A stretch of 64,000 nt of DNA from contig NZ_KB910518.1 of NCBI RefSeq assembly GCF_000374185.1, positions 5,008,530-5,072,529 on the forward strand, read 5' to 3'. The stretch comes from Paenibacillus sp. HW567. Its GTDB lineage: Bacteria > Bacillota > Bacilli > Paenibacillales > Paenibacillaceae. The translations under genes were made by a program, and so were the position numbers. The notes under the pieces are model-generated. The model saw nothing but the letters and a program-made list of their open reading frames with translations, was not told the origin of the DNA and did no database searches. Below, one piece after another: positions 24,287 to 33,019 of the stretch. Numbering within the stretch: position 1 is the first letter of the stretch; each line of letters opens with the position of its first letter.

Positions 24287-26902
24287 CTACAGCCGCGGAT
24301 CGACCGGATCGGATTCGAGCGACAATGCGGCAAGTACGCATTCATGCACACGCTCCAGCGGCTCCTTGCGGATAAACCGCTCCACGGATTCGACGCTTAG
24401 CGCGCATTCCATAAGGGCGTGGCGCTCTTTTTTGCCGGTTTTGCGCTGCTTGAGCCGGGCCAGATTGTCCGGCAGCAGATAATCAATACCATAAATAATG
24501 TGCAAATATTTGCGGCCCCTGATCTTGATGGCTGGCTGTATCATTGATTTGCCGCTGCGGGCAATGAAGGTTTCCGGCTTGATGACGATGCCTTCATGCC
24601 CGTCCTCTGTCAGTTCCTCCCACCAGCGGATAACATCCGCATCGTCAGCCCCGCAGGTAATAACCCGGTATTCCGTCTCCATAAAAAGCGGCGACAGCTT
24701 TGCCAGCTCGCGTCCATGCTCCATATGCCAGAGATGAGTATGATCGAAGAAGGTCTGTCCGCTATGTGCCAGCGTATGAAACGGAGCGATCCGGACGCCA
24801 TCAAGTCCGCTTGTATCCCAGCAATACTGCTGAAAAGCTTCGCGGAATATACGGGCGCTCTTCAGCTTGCCCTCCATCTCCTGTACCCAGCCCGACACAT
24901 CGCGTCCGGCATTCCCGGCTTCGCGCAGCTTCTTCAGGAGATGCCCGCGGTCCAGCTCGGCGGCTTCGGCAACATGGGCATACTGGGTAGCGATCAGTTC
25001 ACGCGCCTTCAGGTTCCACGGAATAATCTCTGCGTCAAGCAGCAGCAATTCCGTATTATAGCGGGTGAAATAATCTGCTCTATGCAGATCCGTATTCAGA
25101 CGGGACAACACATTGCGTTCGGTCTCCTTATCGAAGAAGGCCCGGCCGGTACGGGTATAAATAGTGCCCAGCGTCGGACGGCCGACATAAGCTACGGCCG
25201 CCTGCTCGTCACGGAACAGCAACAGAGTCGCGCGGCTGCCCATATGCTTTTTCTCAGCGACCATTGTCTCGACACCCTGGGAACGGAAGTAGGCTATTGC
25301 TTCACGCGGGTGTTCAAGATAATCTTCATTCGCGGAAACCATCGGCGCCGGGCTCATGGTCGGCGGAATGTAGATAAGCTCCTCCATCGGAATGGTGTAG
25401 TGGGATACGCTGTCTATCGCTGCCTTCACAAATTCGCCGCGCACAGAAATTTCGCCATAGGTATCCGTCATGACGGAGTACCCTTCCACGAACTTGCGCA
25501 GGTTAGGCGGCGAGAATCGCCCCCGCTCCCAGCGGATCAGCGGACTGTCAGGGTCCTCAGCGTAGTCCTTGTATGCTTTGACACTGACAAACTGCTGTTC
25601 AGGGTAGCGGTAAGCTGTCAAGGAGCCTCCAAACACCGCACCCTGGTCTATGTTGATCGTGTTCTTTACCACTGTCGGGTAAGGTCTGGGATCATGCCCC
25701 CAGACGATAAGCTCTCCTGATTCGTGCCCTAAATACCATTCCTTGCGGACGGGAGCACCATTGTCGTCTATGCCGTCCGTATCGCCGTAGCGGCAGAAAT
25801 CCTGTATCCGTTTCGACTGCTTGCCGATATATTCGTCACGGATTCCGGCATGGGCGACGACTACACGCCGCACCCCCTCGCGGCACAACACCAGATGGCT
25901 TGGCGCGGACAGCAGAAACTGCTTCAGTTCTTCTTTGAGTTCACTTGCCGCACCTTCACCCGCTTCACGGGCATACTGTGCCAGCTCGGCAGCTATGTTC
26001 TCATCGCCATGACTCAAAGTAACGTTGCGCCCGTTAAGATATCGGGCGATCTTCCAGCCGTGATTACTGTCGATCATGCGGGCAATTCCGGCAGCGCAGT
26101 GCTGTTTCCAGAATCGCATGGTGTCGAGCGATTTCGGGCCACGGCTCATCACATCACCGACGGAGATCAGAGTCCTGCCTTCAGGATGTCTGTACAGTCC
26201 GGCGCCATCCGGTGCGTAGCCCAGTTGTCCCAGCAATTCCAGCATTTCATCGTAACAGCCGTGAATATCGCCGACCACATCCACTCCAGCGCCAATCTCG
26301 GCCAGCAGTGCGTTCTTTTTCCGTATGAACTGTACGGTTTCCGTCTCCTTGAGCATATAAGTGAAGTCAAACCCTTCATCGCGCAGTCCACGCAGCGAAC
26401 GTTTGAACTGGACAAATTGTTGCTTCACACGTTGTCTGCCGCGCGGCTGCTCCCGGCTTTTGTCGCGCTCAAGCAGTGTCTGCTCCGGCAGATCCAGAAT
26501 CCAGGCGGCGCAGGGAAGATCATATTTTGCAGCCAAATCAATATATTTCCTGCGGTATTCAGGCTGCAGATGCGTGGCATCCACCACTGTCAGCTTGCCC
26601 AGCCGGCTGCGCATGGACACAACCGTATTCATCGCCTCAAAAGCCAAACTCGACAGCCTCTGGTAATCGCTATACAGAATGTCGGCTTCTTCCCGGGTGC
26701 GGCCCTTCCAGTCGATATACTCAACATCACCCACAAGTGTCCGGTAATCGTCCGAAGAAACGATCTCTGTCTGCAGCAGTGTACCTTCTTGTACAAGTCT
26801 GCGGAGCAGAGTGGTTTTGCCGCTGTTAGAAGGCCCGACGAGTACAATTATGCCTCCATGCGGAAAAGGGATCACCCGCTGCCCTTCTTGTCTGTCAGTC
26901 AT
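24287..26902 (-). CDS. pnkp: Polynucleotide kinase-phosphatase Pnkp (kinase, phosphatase, ligase domains)
   Basis: An 871-residue RNA end-healing and sealing enzyme. Residues 10-170: kinase with P-loop VGPSNSGKTTLL. Residues about 190-480: calcineurin-like phosphatase with VVGDIHGCYDE, SVGDVMSRGPKS, DSNHG and WGHDPRPYPT. C-terminal half: adenylyltransferase with EKKHMGSRATLLLF (Lys nucleophile) and GIVIKPETF (motif IV-V). The start ATG at 26902 overlaps the hen1 stop by one base (TAATG), so translation is coupled. Pnkp converts 2',3'-cyclic phosphate and 5'-OH ends and needs Hen1 for sealing in known systems. Confidence 0.95.
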   Translation of the reverse strand: MTDRQEGQRVIPFPHGGIIVLVGPSNSGKTTLLRRLVQEGTLLQTEIVSSDDYRTLVGDVEYIDWKGRTREEADILYSDYQRLSSLAFEAMNTVVSMRSRLGKLTVVDATHLQPEYRRKYIDLAAKYDLPCAAWILDLPEQTLLERDKSREQPRGRQRVKQQFVQFKRSLRGLRDEGFDFTYMLKETETVQFIRKKNALLAEIGAGVDVVGDIHGCYDEMLELLGQLGYAPDGAGLYRHPEGRTLISVGDVMSRGPKSLDTMRFWKQHCAAGIARMIDSNHGWKIARYLNGRNVTLSHGDENIAAELAQYAREAGEGAASELKEELKQFLLSAPSHLVLCREGVRRVVVAHAGIRDEYIGKQSKRIQDFCRYGDTDGIDDNGAPVRKEWYLGHESGELIVWGHDPRPYPTVVKNTINIDQGAVFGGSLTAYRYPEQQFVSVKAYKDYAEDPDSPLIRWERGRFSPPNLRKFVEGYSVMTDTYGEISVRGEFVKAAIDSVSHYTIPMEELIYIPPTMSPAPMVSANEDYLEHPREAIAYFRSQGVETMVAEKKHMGSRATLLLFRDEQAAVAYVGRPTLGTIYTRTGRAFFDKETERNVLSRLNTDLHRADYFTRYNTELLLLDAEIIPWNLKARELIATQYAHVAEAAELDRGHLLKKLREAGNAGRDVSGWVQEMEGKLKSARIFREAFQQYCWDTSGLDGVRIAPFHTLAHSGQTFFDHTHLWHMEHGRELAKLSPLFMETEYRVITCGADDADVIRWWEELTEDGHEGIVIKPETFIARSGKSMIQPAIKIRGRKYLHIIYGIDYLLPDNLARLKQRKTGKKERHALMECALSVESVERFIRKEPLERVHECVLAALSLESDPVDPRL

Positions 26903-28350
26903 TACAACAAATCCTCCTTCGTAAATATGGCCATCTGCGTCGGGTATCCATACTCCTGCGTGAACTCGCCAATGCCGCTTAGTTGGACGGAATACTTGTA
27001 GGCCGAGGTCCAGCGGGAACACCAGACGGCAAACGCCTCCCGGCTCCACTCAAAGCGGTGATCTCCATGCCGCATTTCCTCCTGATCCAACTCATATACT
27101 GCGTTGTATTCCTTGTTCGGTGTAGTAATAATCAACGTGCCCGGGGCATATTCGTGAAAAATGGTGTCCATCACCCGGCCAAGCCGGTATTCATCAATAT
27201 GCTCGATAACCTCGCAGAGAATCATCACATCCTTGCTCCGCAGCGATTCATCGTAATAGAACAGCGATCCCGTCACTGGTTCAGGGGCTGTAACGCCAGG
27301 CCTTCCCACAAGCTTGGCAAATCGGTCCAGCGCCCGCATTTGCGCCGTGGCGGAGGGCTCCACCGCCTTGATCTCAGACACCCCCGGCACACTGCTTAAT
27401 CTGACAGAAAGCTTCCCTTCCCCGGACCCAAAATCGACAATACTGCGTTTGGCCGCAAGTCCATCCACCACATCCGCAATTGCGGCATAACGCAGATCAT
27501 TCAGCCTGACTTTGGGCGCTTCGGCGGCTTCCATTGCCGCAGTAGCCTCAGCTAGAGTAACAGGTTCCTCTTCAATTTCCTCCATCGGTGCGCTGTCCAG
27601 AGTCAGGCTCTCCTGCATATTGTCCTCCCGGGCCGTCAGCTCCTCATATTGCTTGATCGCACCGGCAAAACGCAGGGTCCGCTTCAGGATCAGTCCGCGC
27701 TGCGGATGGTTCTCCAGCCAGCCTTCCCCGTAGCGCCTGATCTTGTCTACCTCATCGTCGCTGATATAGTAATGCTTATAGTCATCCAGTGCAGGAATCA
27801 GCACGAATAGCTGCCGCAGCGCGGTCTGCAATGTCTGCTTGCCCTTTAGCCTTATGTACCGGACGGAGCTGCGGCTCTTTAGATCAAAGCTGTATTCCGC
27901 ATCTCCCCGCTCCAACTGCACTTTATAGCCGAGAGCCGTGAACAGCTCCTCCAGAGACCGGTCCGGCAAATTAGACGCTACAGGCCCAAATTCCAGCTCC
28001 AAAGCAAGCGGCTGGTCAACCCATTGTAAATAGGCTTCTTTCGGTTTACCATTCAGCGCAGTACCCAGTGCAGAACGGATATAGGTACAAAACAGGCTGC
28101 TCACCACAAATTCACGGTCATTAATATACTGTGTGATATCAATGTGCGCGGAAGATGTACCTTTTACGAGTTCAATCGGATCGGGCGTGACATATATGAC
28201 CGCTTCGGCCTCTTCCTCGGAGGAGGCGGTGAAGACGATGCGCACCCGGGCTTCTTTTTCCATGCGGTCATACAGGTTATTAGGATTCTTGGCCAGCAGG
28301 TGGGACAGCATGCCTGCACCCGCTCCAGTCGCTCTAATGTTCAAATGCAT
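26902..28350 (-). CDS. hen1: 3' terminal RNA ribose 2'-O-methyltransferase Hen1
   Basis: A 482-residue bacterial Hen1. The N-terminal half (residues 1-250) is the Hen1-specific ligase-activating domain (starting MHLNIRATG, with DITQYINDREFVVSSLF). The C-terminal half is a SAM-dependent methyltransferase with IVDFGSGEGKLSV, the metal-site motif ILCEVIEHIDE, ITTPNKEYNAVY and the distal His in MRHGDHRFEW. It methylates the 2'-OH at the break site, so that a resealed tRNA resists the same nuclease. AAGGAGAG precedes the start; pnkp follows with a one-base overlap. Confidence 0.95.
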   Translation of the reverse strand: MHLNIRATGAGAGMLSHLLAKNPNNLYDRMEKEARVRIVFTASSEEEAEAVIYVTPDPIELVKGTSSAHIDITQYINDREFVVSSLFCTYIRSALGTALNGKPKEAYLQWVDQPLALELEFGPVASNLPDRSLEELFTALGYKVQLERGDAEYSFDLKSRSSVRYIRLKGKQTLQTALRQLFVLIPALDDYKHYYISDDEVDKIRRYGEGWLENHPQRGLILKRTLRFAGAIKQYEELTAREDNMQESLTLDSAPMEEIEEEPVTLAEATAAMEAAEAPKVRLNDLRYAAIADVVDGLAAKRSIVDFGSGEGKLSVRLSSVPGVSEIKAVEPSATAQMRALDRFAKLVGRPGVTAPEPVTGSLFYYDESLRSKDVMILCEVIEHIDEYRLGRVMDTIFHEYAPGTLIITTPNKEYNAVYELDQEEMRHGDHRFEWSREAFAVWCSRWTSAYKYSVQLSGIGEFTQEYGYPTQMAIFTKEDLL

Positions 28351-28387
28351 AGAGTCTATCTCTCCTTAACGTTACTTAATTGTCCCC

Positions 28388-29191
28388 TCACGAATTCCAG
28401 CGGCGATCTCCGCCCCATACCTCTATCAGCGCGGAGCGGAAAAGCTCATCCAGCGCTTCATCCGGTGAGCCGCTTCCCTGGTTAAACTGGGCGGCCACCG
28501 TTTCAAAATGGCTAATTCTCTGTTCCAGGTAACTGTTAATGATCTCAAGACGCGGCTCCAGGTTCAGCTCATCGCCTGACATTTTGCGGACCAGCAGCCT
28601 TTCGACCGTCTCTCTCAGCTCTGTGCCCTCCGGAATCAGGTCGGATACCAGCGTGGTGAATTCCAGCGGCGGCACCTCTTGATATTTCTCAATCCAGGCG
28701 CAGGCCAGCAGGGGCCGGAGGACGTAAAAGTACTTCTTGATCTTCACCTCGCTCCCCTGCAGATAAGTACGGTAGTTCCCCCGGGCCATATAGAGATAGT
28801 GATAGACACAGGATTTGGGCGAGAAGCCAAGCGGCGATAAGCTGCGGATACGCTCAGCCACTGTATAGTTCTCTTCATACCGGATCGGTGATTGCAGCCA
28901 CTCCAGGAGCGGCGGATTAGATTTGCGGAACAGTTGAAGCCCTTTCTTCAGATCCCAGCCGTTGATATCCAGCATGTCGCTGATCGGCCGCTCGATAACA
29001 TCCCTCTGCTCGAAGATCGACAGATAAGCTTCCGGGCGGCGCACGAGCAGGAACCGGACATCATAGTCACTGTCTTTGGACGGAAATCCCCAGGCCCGGC
29101 TGCCGGATTCGCAGGCATAGAGGATACGGACATTCTCCTCCGATTCAATGGCACGGAGCTGGCGCCTTATTGATTCGTGTATTTCAGTCAT
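28388..29191 (-). CDS. rlaP: RlaP-type nucleotidyltransferase (RNA repair-associated, pol-beta fold)
   Basis: A 267-residue pol-beta-fold nucleotidyltransferase. The catalytic block is ACESGSRAWGFPSKDSDYDVRF, with the GS motif and the two Asp residues. Later VIERPISDMLDINGWDLKKGLQLFRKSNPPLLEWLQSP is typical of the family (RlaP, former YcgL-like DUF). It heads the hen1-pnkp-kptA gene set. AAGGGG lies 9 bases before the ATG. Only 34 bases separate it from the upstream terminator, too few for its own promoter. Substrate is unknown; end-repair nucleotide addition is the published idea for the family. Confidence 0.9.
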   Translation of the reverse strand: MTEIHESIRRQLRAIESEENVRILYACESGSRAWGFPSKDSDYDVRFLLVRRPEAYLSIFEQRDVIERPISDMLDINGWDLKKGLQLFRKSNPPLLEWLQSPIRYEENYTVAERIRSLSPLGFSPKSCVYHYLYMARGNYRTYLQGSEVKIKKYFYVLRPLLACAWIEKYQEVPPLEFTTLVSDLIPEGTELRETVERLLVRKMSGDELNLEPRLEIINSYLEQRISHFETVAAQFNQGSGSPDEALDELFRSALIEVWGGDRRWNS

Positions 29192-29225
29192 AGGATAATT
29201 CCCCTTTCTTAGCTAAAAAGAATAC

Positions 29226-29256
29226 AAAAAGGCCATGGACTCCATCGTCCATGGCC
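29226..29256 (-). terminator. Leader terminator (attenuator candidate) before rlaP
   Basis: A perfect 10-bp stem GGCCATGGAC/GTCCATGGCC with a 6-base loop, followed by five T residues on the minus strand. It lies 30 bases after the leader ORF stop and 34 bases before the rlaP start. Confidence 0.88.
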
Positions 29257-29286
29257 AGGTTGCCGCCTAATGCAAATTCAGGCATA

Positions 29287-29424
29287 TTATTGCCGGTACA
29301 CAACATTGCTTGCTGCCGGAAATAAACGAGCCGCTGCAGAGGCTGACCTGCCGAACGAGGCGGACAGATGGAATCGAAGCATGTAGACATTATTCGAGCG
29401 TAGATTATTTCCTTGTTCCATCAT
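29287..29424 (-). CDS. Leader ORF of the rlaP-hen1-pnkp-kptA operon, 45 residues
   Basis: A short frame beginning MMEQGNNLRSNNVYMLRF and ending SNVVYRQ. GAAGGAGGT lies 9 bases before the double ATG. It starts about 31 bases after the -10 box of a good promoter. Arg, Asn, Ser and Ala codons are frequent. As in the rtcB leader, it is followed by an intrinsic terminator before the first repair gene. The two leader peptides are not clearly alike in sequence. A leader-peptide attenuation role is inference from layout; a functional small protein is possible. Confidence 0.6.
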   Translation of the reverse strand: MMEQGNNLRSNNVYMLRFHLSASFGRSASAAARLFPAASNVVYRQ

Positions 29425-29455
29425 CTGTCCTGACCTCCTTCATTTAATTTCCAAA

Positions 29456-29488
29456 AGCATAAGCCACTATTCCAGGTTCTGTCAACCT
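29456..29488 (-). promoter_or_regulatory. Promoter of the rlaP repair operon with element shared with rtcB leader
   Basis: On the minus strand: -35 TTGACA (29480-29485), 18-base spacer, -10 TATGCT (29456-29461). Bases 29468-29488 read AGGTTGACAG, three variable bases, CTGGAATA, matching the rtcB leader promoter outside the three variable bases. CAGGTT/AACCTG also forms an inverted repeat over the -35 box here. Confidence 0.78.
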
Positions 29489-29518
29489 GTATCTTTCATT
29501 AAGGCGATTCCCTCCACG

Positions 29519-31525
29519 CTACGGAAGCAGCGATTTCAGCGCTGGCGGCATGTCCTGCTCAGGAAGAGAAATATAATTTATGTCTCCATCTTTGTACTCC
29601 ACCTTAACTACATAAGCTCCGTTTTTCCCCGTATAATCACGCTGGCATTTCAGAATTTCCGCAATCCGCGCCATGTCCCGGGTAACCACTGAACGGTTGT
29701 CGCTGCGGGCCAGAGATATATGCTTTTCCAGGTTATAGACGTCCTCAGGGGGAAGCTTGCCCCTGTAATCATCCTTGAACATTTCGGCAGATTTAACATC
29801 CTCGGGACGGGTCCCCACCTTGTCTGCATAACCTTTTTGCTCCAGCCAGTTCCCCAGCTCCTTATAAGAGGGCAGCCAACTGTAGCTGTGAATGTAGTAC
29901 ACGCTCCCTTGCCTGGTCTCCTCCGGTGTGAGGACCGGCTGGATATTCGCGCGCGACAATTGACCGCCAGTCTGATCGTCATAGGACATGCCCAGAATTT
30001 CTTTTACCAGAATAGCTTTGAATTCCTGTACATCCTCCGGCTCCGTAATGCTTACCGTCCGATTCCGGCTTGCCAATCTGAAGCTTTCAAGTCCCTTATC
30101 CAGCCCCTGAAGATTATACTCTCTACGCTTGAAATCCCGATTCTCCATGACAGTCTTCAGTTCAGGCTCGAACCCTTGACCGGGGATTACGTACTCACGC
30201 ACCAGCTTCCGCCCATTCTCCAGTTGATAAACTAAAGTGAACGTTTTGCTGATTGGATAGCGGCCGGACGAAGACTGAGTCTTCTCCGGACGTGCAATGA
30301 CAAGCGCCTGATGCAGCTTACGTACCGCCTCAATGTAGGATTTATCCTTTGAAAAGATATCATCTTCAGCCACGGGAAACGAATTATCTTTAAACATCCG
30401 GAAGTTGCTTCCCGCATACACACTGCTGATGCGATCACCGGACGGAACACGGCTCTCATAACCTGTGAGCCCCGACACCGGAATGTAGACCAGCAGACCC
30501 AGAAGTATTCCGTACACGGCAAATTCCAGTGGCGTCTTGCGGGTTATAATCTGCCAGGTTTTGCGGATGATCATCTCCGCTGCGATATAGCCTAACAGCG
30601 CCCCGGCAATGTGGCTGCAAATGATCCAGCCAAGCTGATGAGGCTTTACCGAGGAAAAATAAGTTCCCGACAGCAGCATGGCGCAGAGCATAACCCCTGC
30701 TTTGAACAGCGGGTTGAAATAGGTGAAGGCAATCGCCTGTCCTGCCTTTTCACTTTGACGTTTGCGGTACAGCACAAAGGATAATGCCAGAAAGACCGCG
30801 GATAAACCGGCGTAAATCCATAGCTCTCCCCTGCTGTAAGGATTAACCGAAACATTCATCAACCGCAGCAGCGGCGACCAGCCTTCCAAGCGGTTGCTTA
30901 TCACATACCAATCAGGGTATCCGTAGAGGTACGTGCTGAAGTGCTGATTAACAACCTGCAGCAGAACAGCAGGCAGAATTAAGAGAATATAGATAACAAT
31001 TCCCTGAAGAATTGTTTGTCCCGTACATATGCCGACAAACACACTGAAAACAAATAAAAACAACGTAAGAATACTAACGATAAGTCCCCATTGCCAAATA
31101 TCTGCTCCCGGGTAGATATACATATTGCCGCTAAGCGGCGTTACGATTGCGGTAACCCCCGCCGTTAGCCAGACCGGAATCAGCAGCAGGCCGATACCGC
31201 TCGCCATATGGGCTGTAAGTAAATGCTCCCGGCGGAGCGGAAGACTGTGCCACAGATCCGAGGGCATTTTGGACTGTAAATAACGGAACAGGAACAGCCC
31301 GGCAGCAACCGGAAGCGAGATGATGAACAGTGCCTGAATGCTCCCGCCAACACGGAACAGATTCTCGATTTTTTGAGGCTGCGCACCGGGATAGCTGTTG
31401 TTCATAAATAGCTGCAGCGGTAGCGAGAACAAGAGCCCCAGTGTATATATGATTCCAATCCAGCCGTGCTGGCGCACATTCTGGCGGATAATGCCGCTGT
31501 TAAAGAAGAATCGGCTGCGCATCAT
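29519..31525 (-). CDS. ABC-2-type membrane protein with large extracytoplasmic or soluble C-terminal part
   Basis: About 668 residues. The first 370 contain some ten to twelve hydrophobic helices (YTLGLLFSLPLQLF, LFIISLPVAAGLFLF, LIVSILTLFLFVFSVFVGI and others). The rest is a soluble region without known motif. It is the permease partner of the ATPase gene upstream, which it overlaps. I chose the ATG at 31525 (MMRSRFFFNSGIIRQ), with GGGGG 9 bases upstream, over one at 31546. The set GntR-ATPase-permease resembles ytrABCD of Bacillus, which responds to wall-active antibiotics. The substrate is unknown. Confidence 0.82.
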   Translation of the reverse strand: MMRSRFFFNSGIIRQNVRQHGWIGIIYTLGLLFSLPLQLFMNNSYPGAQPQKIENLFRVGGSIQALFIISLPVAAGLFLFRYLQSKMPSDLWHSLPLRREHLLTAHMASGIGLLLIPVWLTAGVTAIVTPLSGNMYIYPGADIWQWGLIVSILTLFLFVFSVFVGICTGQTILQGIVIYILLILPAVLLQVVNQHFSTYLYGYPDWYVISNRLEGWSPLLRLMNVSVNPYSRGELWIYAGLSAVFLALSFVLYRKRQSEKAGQAIAFTYFNPLFKAGVMLCAMLLSGTYFSSVKPHQLGWIICSHIAGALLGYIAAEMIIRKTWQIITRKTPLEFAVYGILLGLLVYIPVSGLTGYESRVPSGDRISSVYAGSNFRMFKDNSFPVAEDDIFSKDKSYIEAVRKLHQALVIARPEKTQSSSGRYPISKTFTLVYQLENGRKLVREYVIPGQGFEPELKTVMENRDFKRREYNLQGLDKGLESFRLASRNRTVSITEPEDVQEFKAILVKEILGMSYDDQTGGQLSRANIQPVLTPEETRQGSVYYIHSYSWLPSYKELGNWLEQKGYADKVGTRPEDVKSAEMFKDDYRGKLPPEDVYNLEKHISLARSDNRSVVTRDMARIAEILKCQRDYTGKNGAYVVKVEYKDGDINYISLPEQDMPPALKSLLP

Positions 31526-32402
31526 ATCCGGCATCCCCCATTTCATAAATAAAGATTTCCTCCAGCGTCAAGGGAAGCAGATCAAATACATACGGCTCGT
31601 AGACATGAAAAGCTTGCGAAATCCGCTCGCGGTCACCTTTTACGATATACAGATTCACGCTCCCCCGCTGCTCCTGATGCAGAATCTGCAGCTTCGCTGT
31701 CAAGGCTGACGCATGCCGTTCATCCCGGAAGGCCACCTGAATTTTGTGCGTGTCCGCCTTCAGATCATCCAGATCCTTCTCCACCAGCATCCGGCCGCCA
31801 TGCATTATTCCGACATGATCGCACAGATCCTCAATCTCCCGCAGGTTATGTGAGGAAATAAGTACGGTAAGCCCACGCTCCGCCACCTCCTGGAACAGCA
31901 GGTTTTTGATCTGCTTCCGCATGACCGGATCAAGCCCGTCAATCGGCTCATCCATAATAAGCACATCCGGCGTACAACTGAGCGCAAGCCAGAAGGCCGC
32001 CTGGCGCTGCATCCCTTTGGAGAAACGGCTCAGCTTGCGGCCTCTATCCAGCCGAAATATTGCCCCCAGCTCCTCGAAGCGTTTCCCGCTCCAGCCCGGA
32101 TACATCGAACGATAGAAGGCCGCCATACTTTTGAGGGTCGCCTGCGGAAAGAAGTAAGGACTGTCAGGCATGAAGATAAGCCTCATCTTCACCGAAGGAC
32201 TCTCGAAAACAGTCTCTCCGCCAACCTTCACCGTTCCTTCTTCGGGCCGGTAAATGCCGGCGAGTGTCTTCAGCAGTGTTGTTTTCCCTGCGCCGTTTGA
32301 GCCCAGCAGGCCGTAAATGGCCCCTTTATGTACCGTGAGGGACAGGCTGTCTACAGCCTTCTCGCCCTGAAAGCTTTTGCTGACTCCGCGAATTTCAATC
32401 AT
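31500..32402 (-). CDS. ABC transporter ATPase, YtrB-like
   Basis: A 300-residue ATPase with Walker A GSNGAGKTT, a signature FSKGMQRQ in place of LSGGQ, and Walker B VLIMDEPI followed by a switch His (SSHN). The C-terminal 80 residues form the extension common to YtrB/CcmA-type proteins. It starts inside the ytrA-like stop (4-base overlap) and overlaps the permease gene, so all three are translated together. Degenerate signature motifs are usual in this subgroup. Confidence 0.88.
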   Translation of the reverse strand: MIEIRGVSKSFQGEKAVDSLSLTVHKGAIYGLLGSNGAGKTTLLKTLAGIYRPEEGTVKVGGETVFESPSVKMRLIFMPDSPYFFPQATLKSMAAFYRSMYPGWSGKRFEELGAIFRLDRGRKLSRFSKGMQRQAAFWLALSCTPDVLIMDEPIDGLDPVMRKQIKNLLFQEVAERGLTVLISSHNLREIEDLCDHVGIMHGGRMLVEKDLDDLKADTHKIQVAFRDERHASALTAKLQILHQEQRGSVNLYIVKGDRERISQAFHVYEPYVFDLLPLTLEEIFIYEMGDAGYDAQPILL

Positions 32403-32785
32403 GGTTTCGCCCCTTTCTCTCGCTGCTCCAGTACCTGACGGTACAGTGCGCCTATTTCGCTCTCGGTAAATCCAAGGTACACCGCTTCGGCCATCAGGCG
32501 CAGCAGTTCCTCACGAAGCTCCGCTCTTTGACTCTCACTCTGCCCCTGCTGAAGTGAAGCCACAAAGCTCCCCTTGCCCTGCAAGGAATAAATATAACCT
32601 TCCCGCTCCAGCTCCCGGTAGGCTTTCTGGATCGTATTAGGGTTCACTGTAAGCTGAGAGGATAAGATTCTTACTGACGGAAGCTGCTCATCGGCTACCA
32701 AAATCCCGTGCATAATCAGCTCCTTGACCTTATCGGTCAACTGCTCGTAAATCGGCTTGCGGCTGCGGACATCCAATTCGAACAT
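32399..32785 (-). CDS. ytrA: GntR family regulator, YtrA subfamily
   Basis: A 128-residue short GntR protein. The winged helix runs from SRKPIYEQLTDKVKELIMHGIL through LPSVRILSSQLTVNPNTIQKAYRELEREGYIYSLQGKGSFVA. The short C-terminal tail, instead of an effector domain, marks the YtrA group. It probably represses its own operon through the inverted repeat at 32851-32878. Gene symbol is by subfamily and context. Confidence 0.9.
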   Translation of the reverse strand: MFELDVRSRKPIYEQLTDKVKELIMHGILVADEQLPSVRILSSQLTVNPNTIQKAYRELEREGYIYSLQGKGSFVASLQQGQSESQRAELREELLRLMAEAVYLGFTESEIGALYRQVLEQREKGAKP

Positions 32786-32850
32786 GACCGTCCTCCTTTC
32801 CCGTGCTGCATTCAGACGATGACGATATTGACTGAATATTTCATATAAGT

Positions 32851-32878
32851 GTATTAATTGTACTACTATTATTAATAC
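32851..32878. promoter_or_regulatory. Inverted repeat upstream of ytrA-like gene, candidate operator
   Basis: GTATTAAT (32851-32858) and ATTAATAC (32871-32878) form a perfect 8-bp inverted repeat with a 12-base spacer, 66 bases upstream of the start codon. This size and symmetry fit a GntR/YtrA dimer site. Confidence 0.55.
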
Positions 32879-32900
32879 AGTTTGAAATTGATGTCAATGC

Positions 32901-32926
32901 AAAAAGCGGTCCTCGCAGGACCGCTT
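32901..32926 (-). terminator. Terminator of the MFS exporter gene
   Basis: AAGCGGTCCT/AGGACCGCTT with a 3-base loop, followed by a T-run of five on the minus strand. Confidence 0.9.
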
Positions 32927-33019
32927 GAGCATCATTTATATAGCCGCTTCCCTTCCTCTGCGGACTTGCAGCGGCAAGAATACGCCTCACCTATGAGGCT
33001 TCGCCTCGATAGACCTCTG

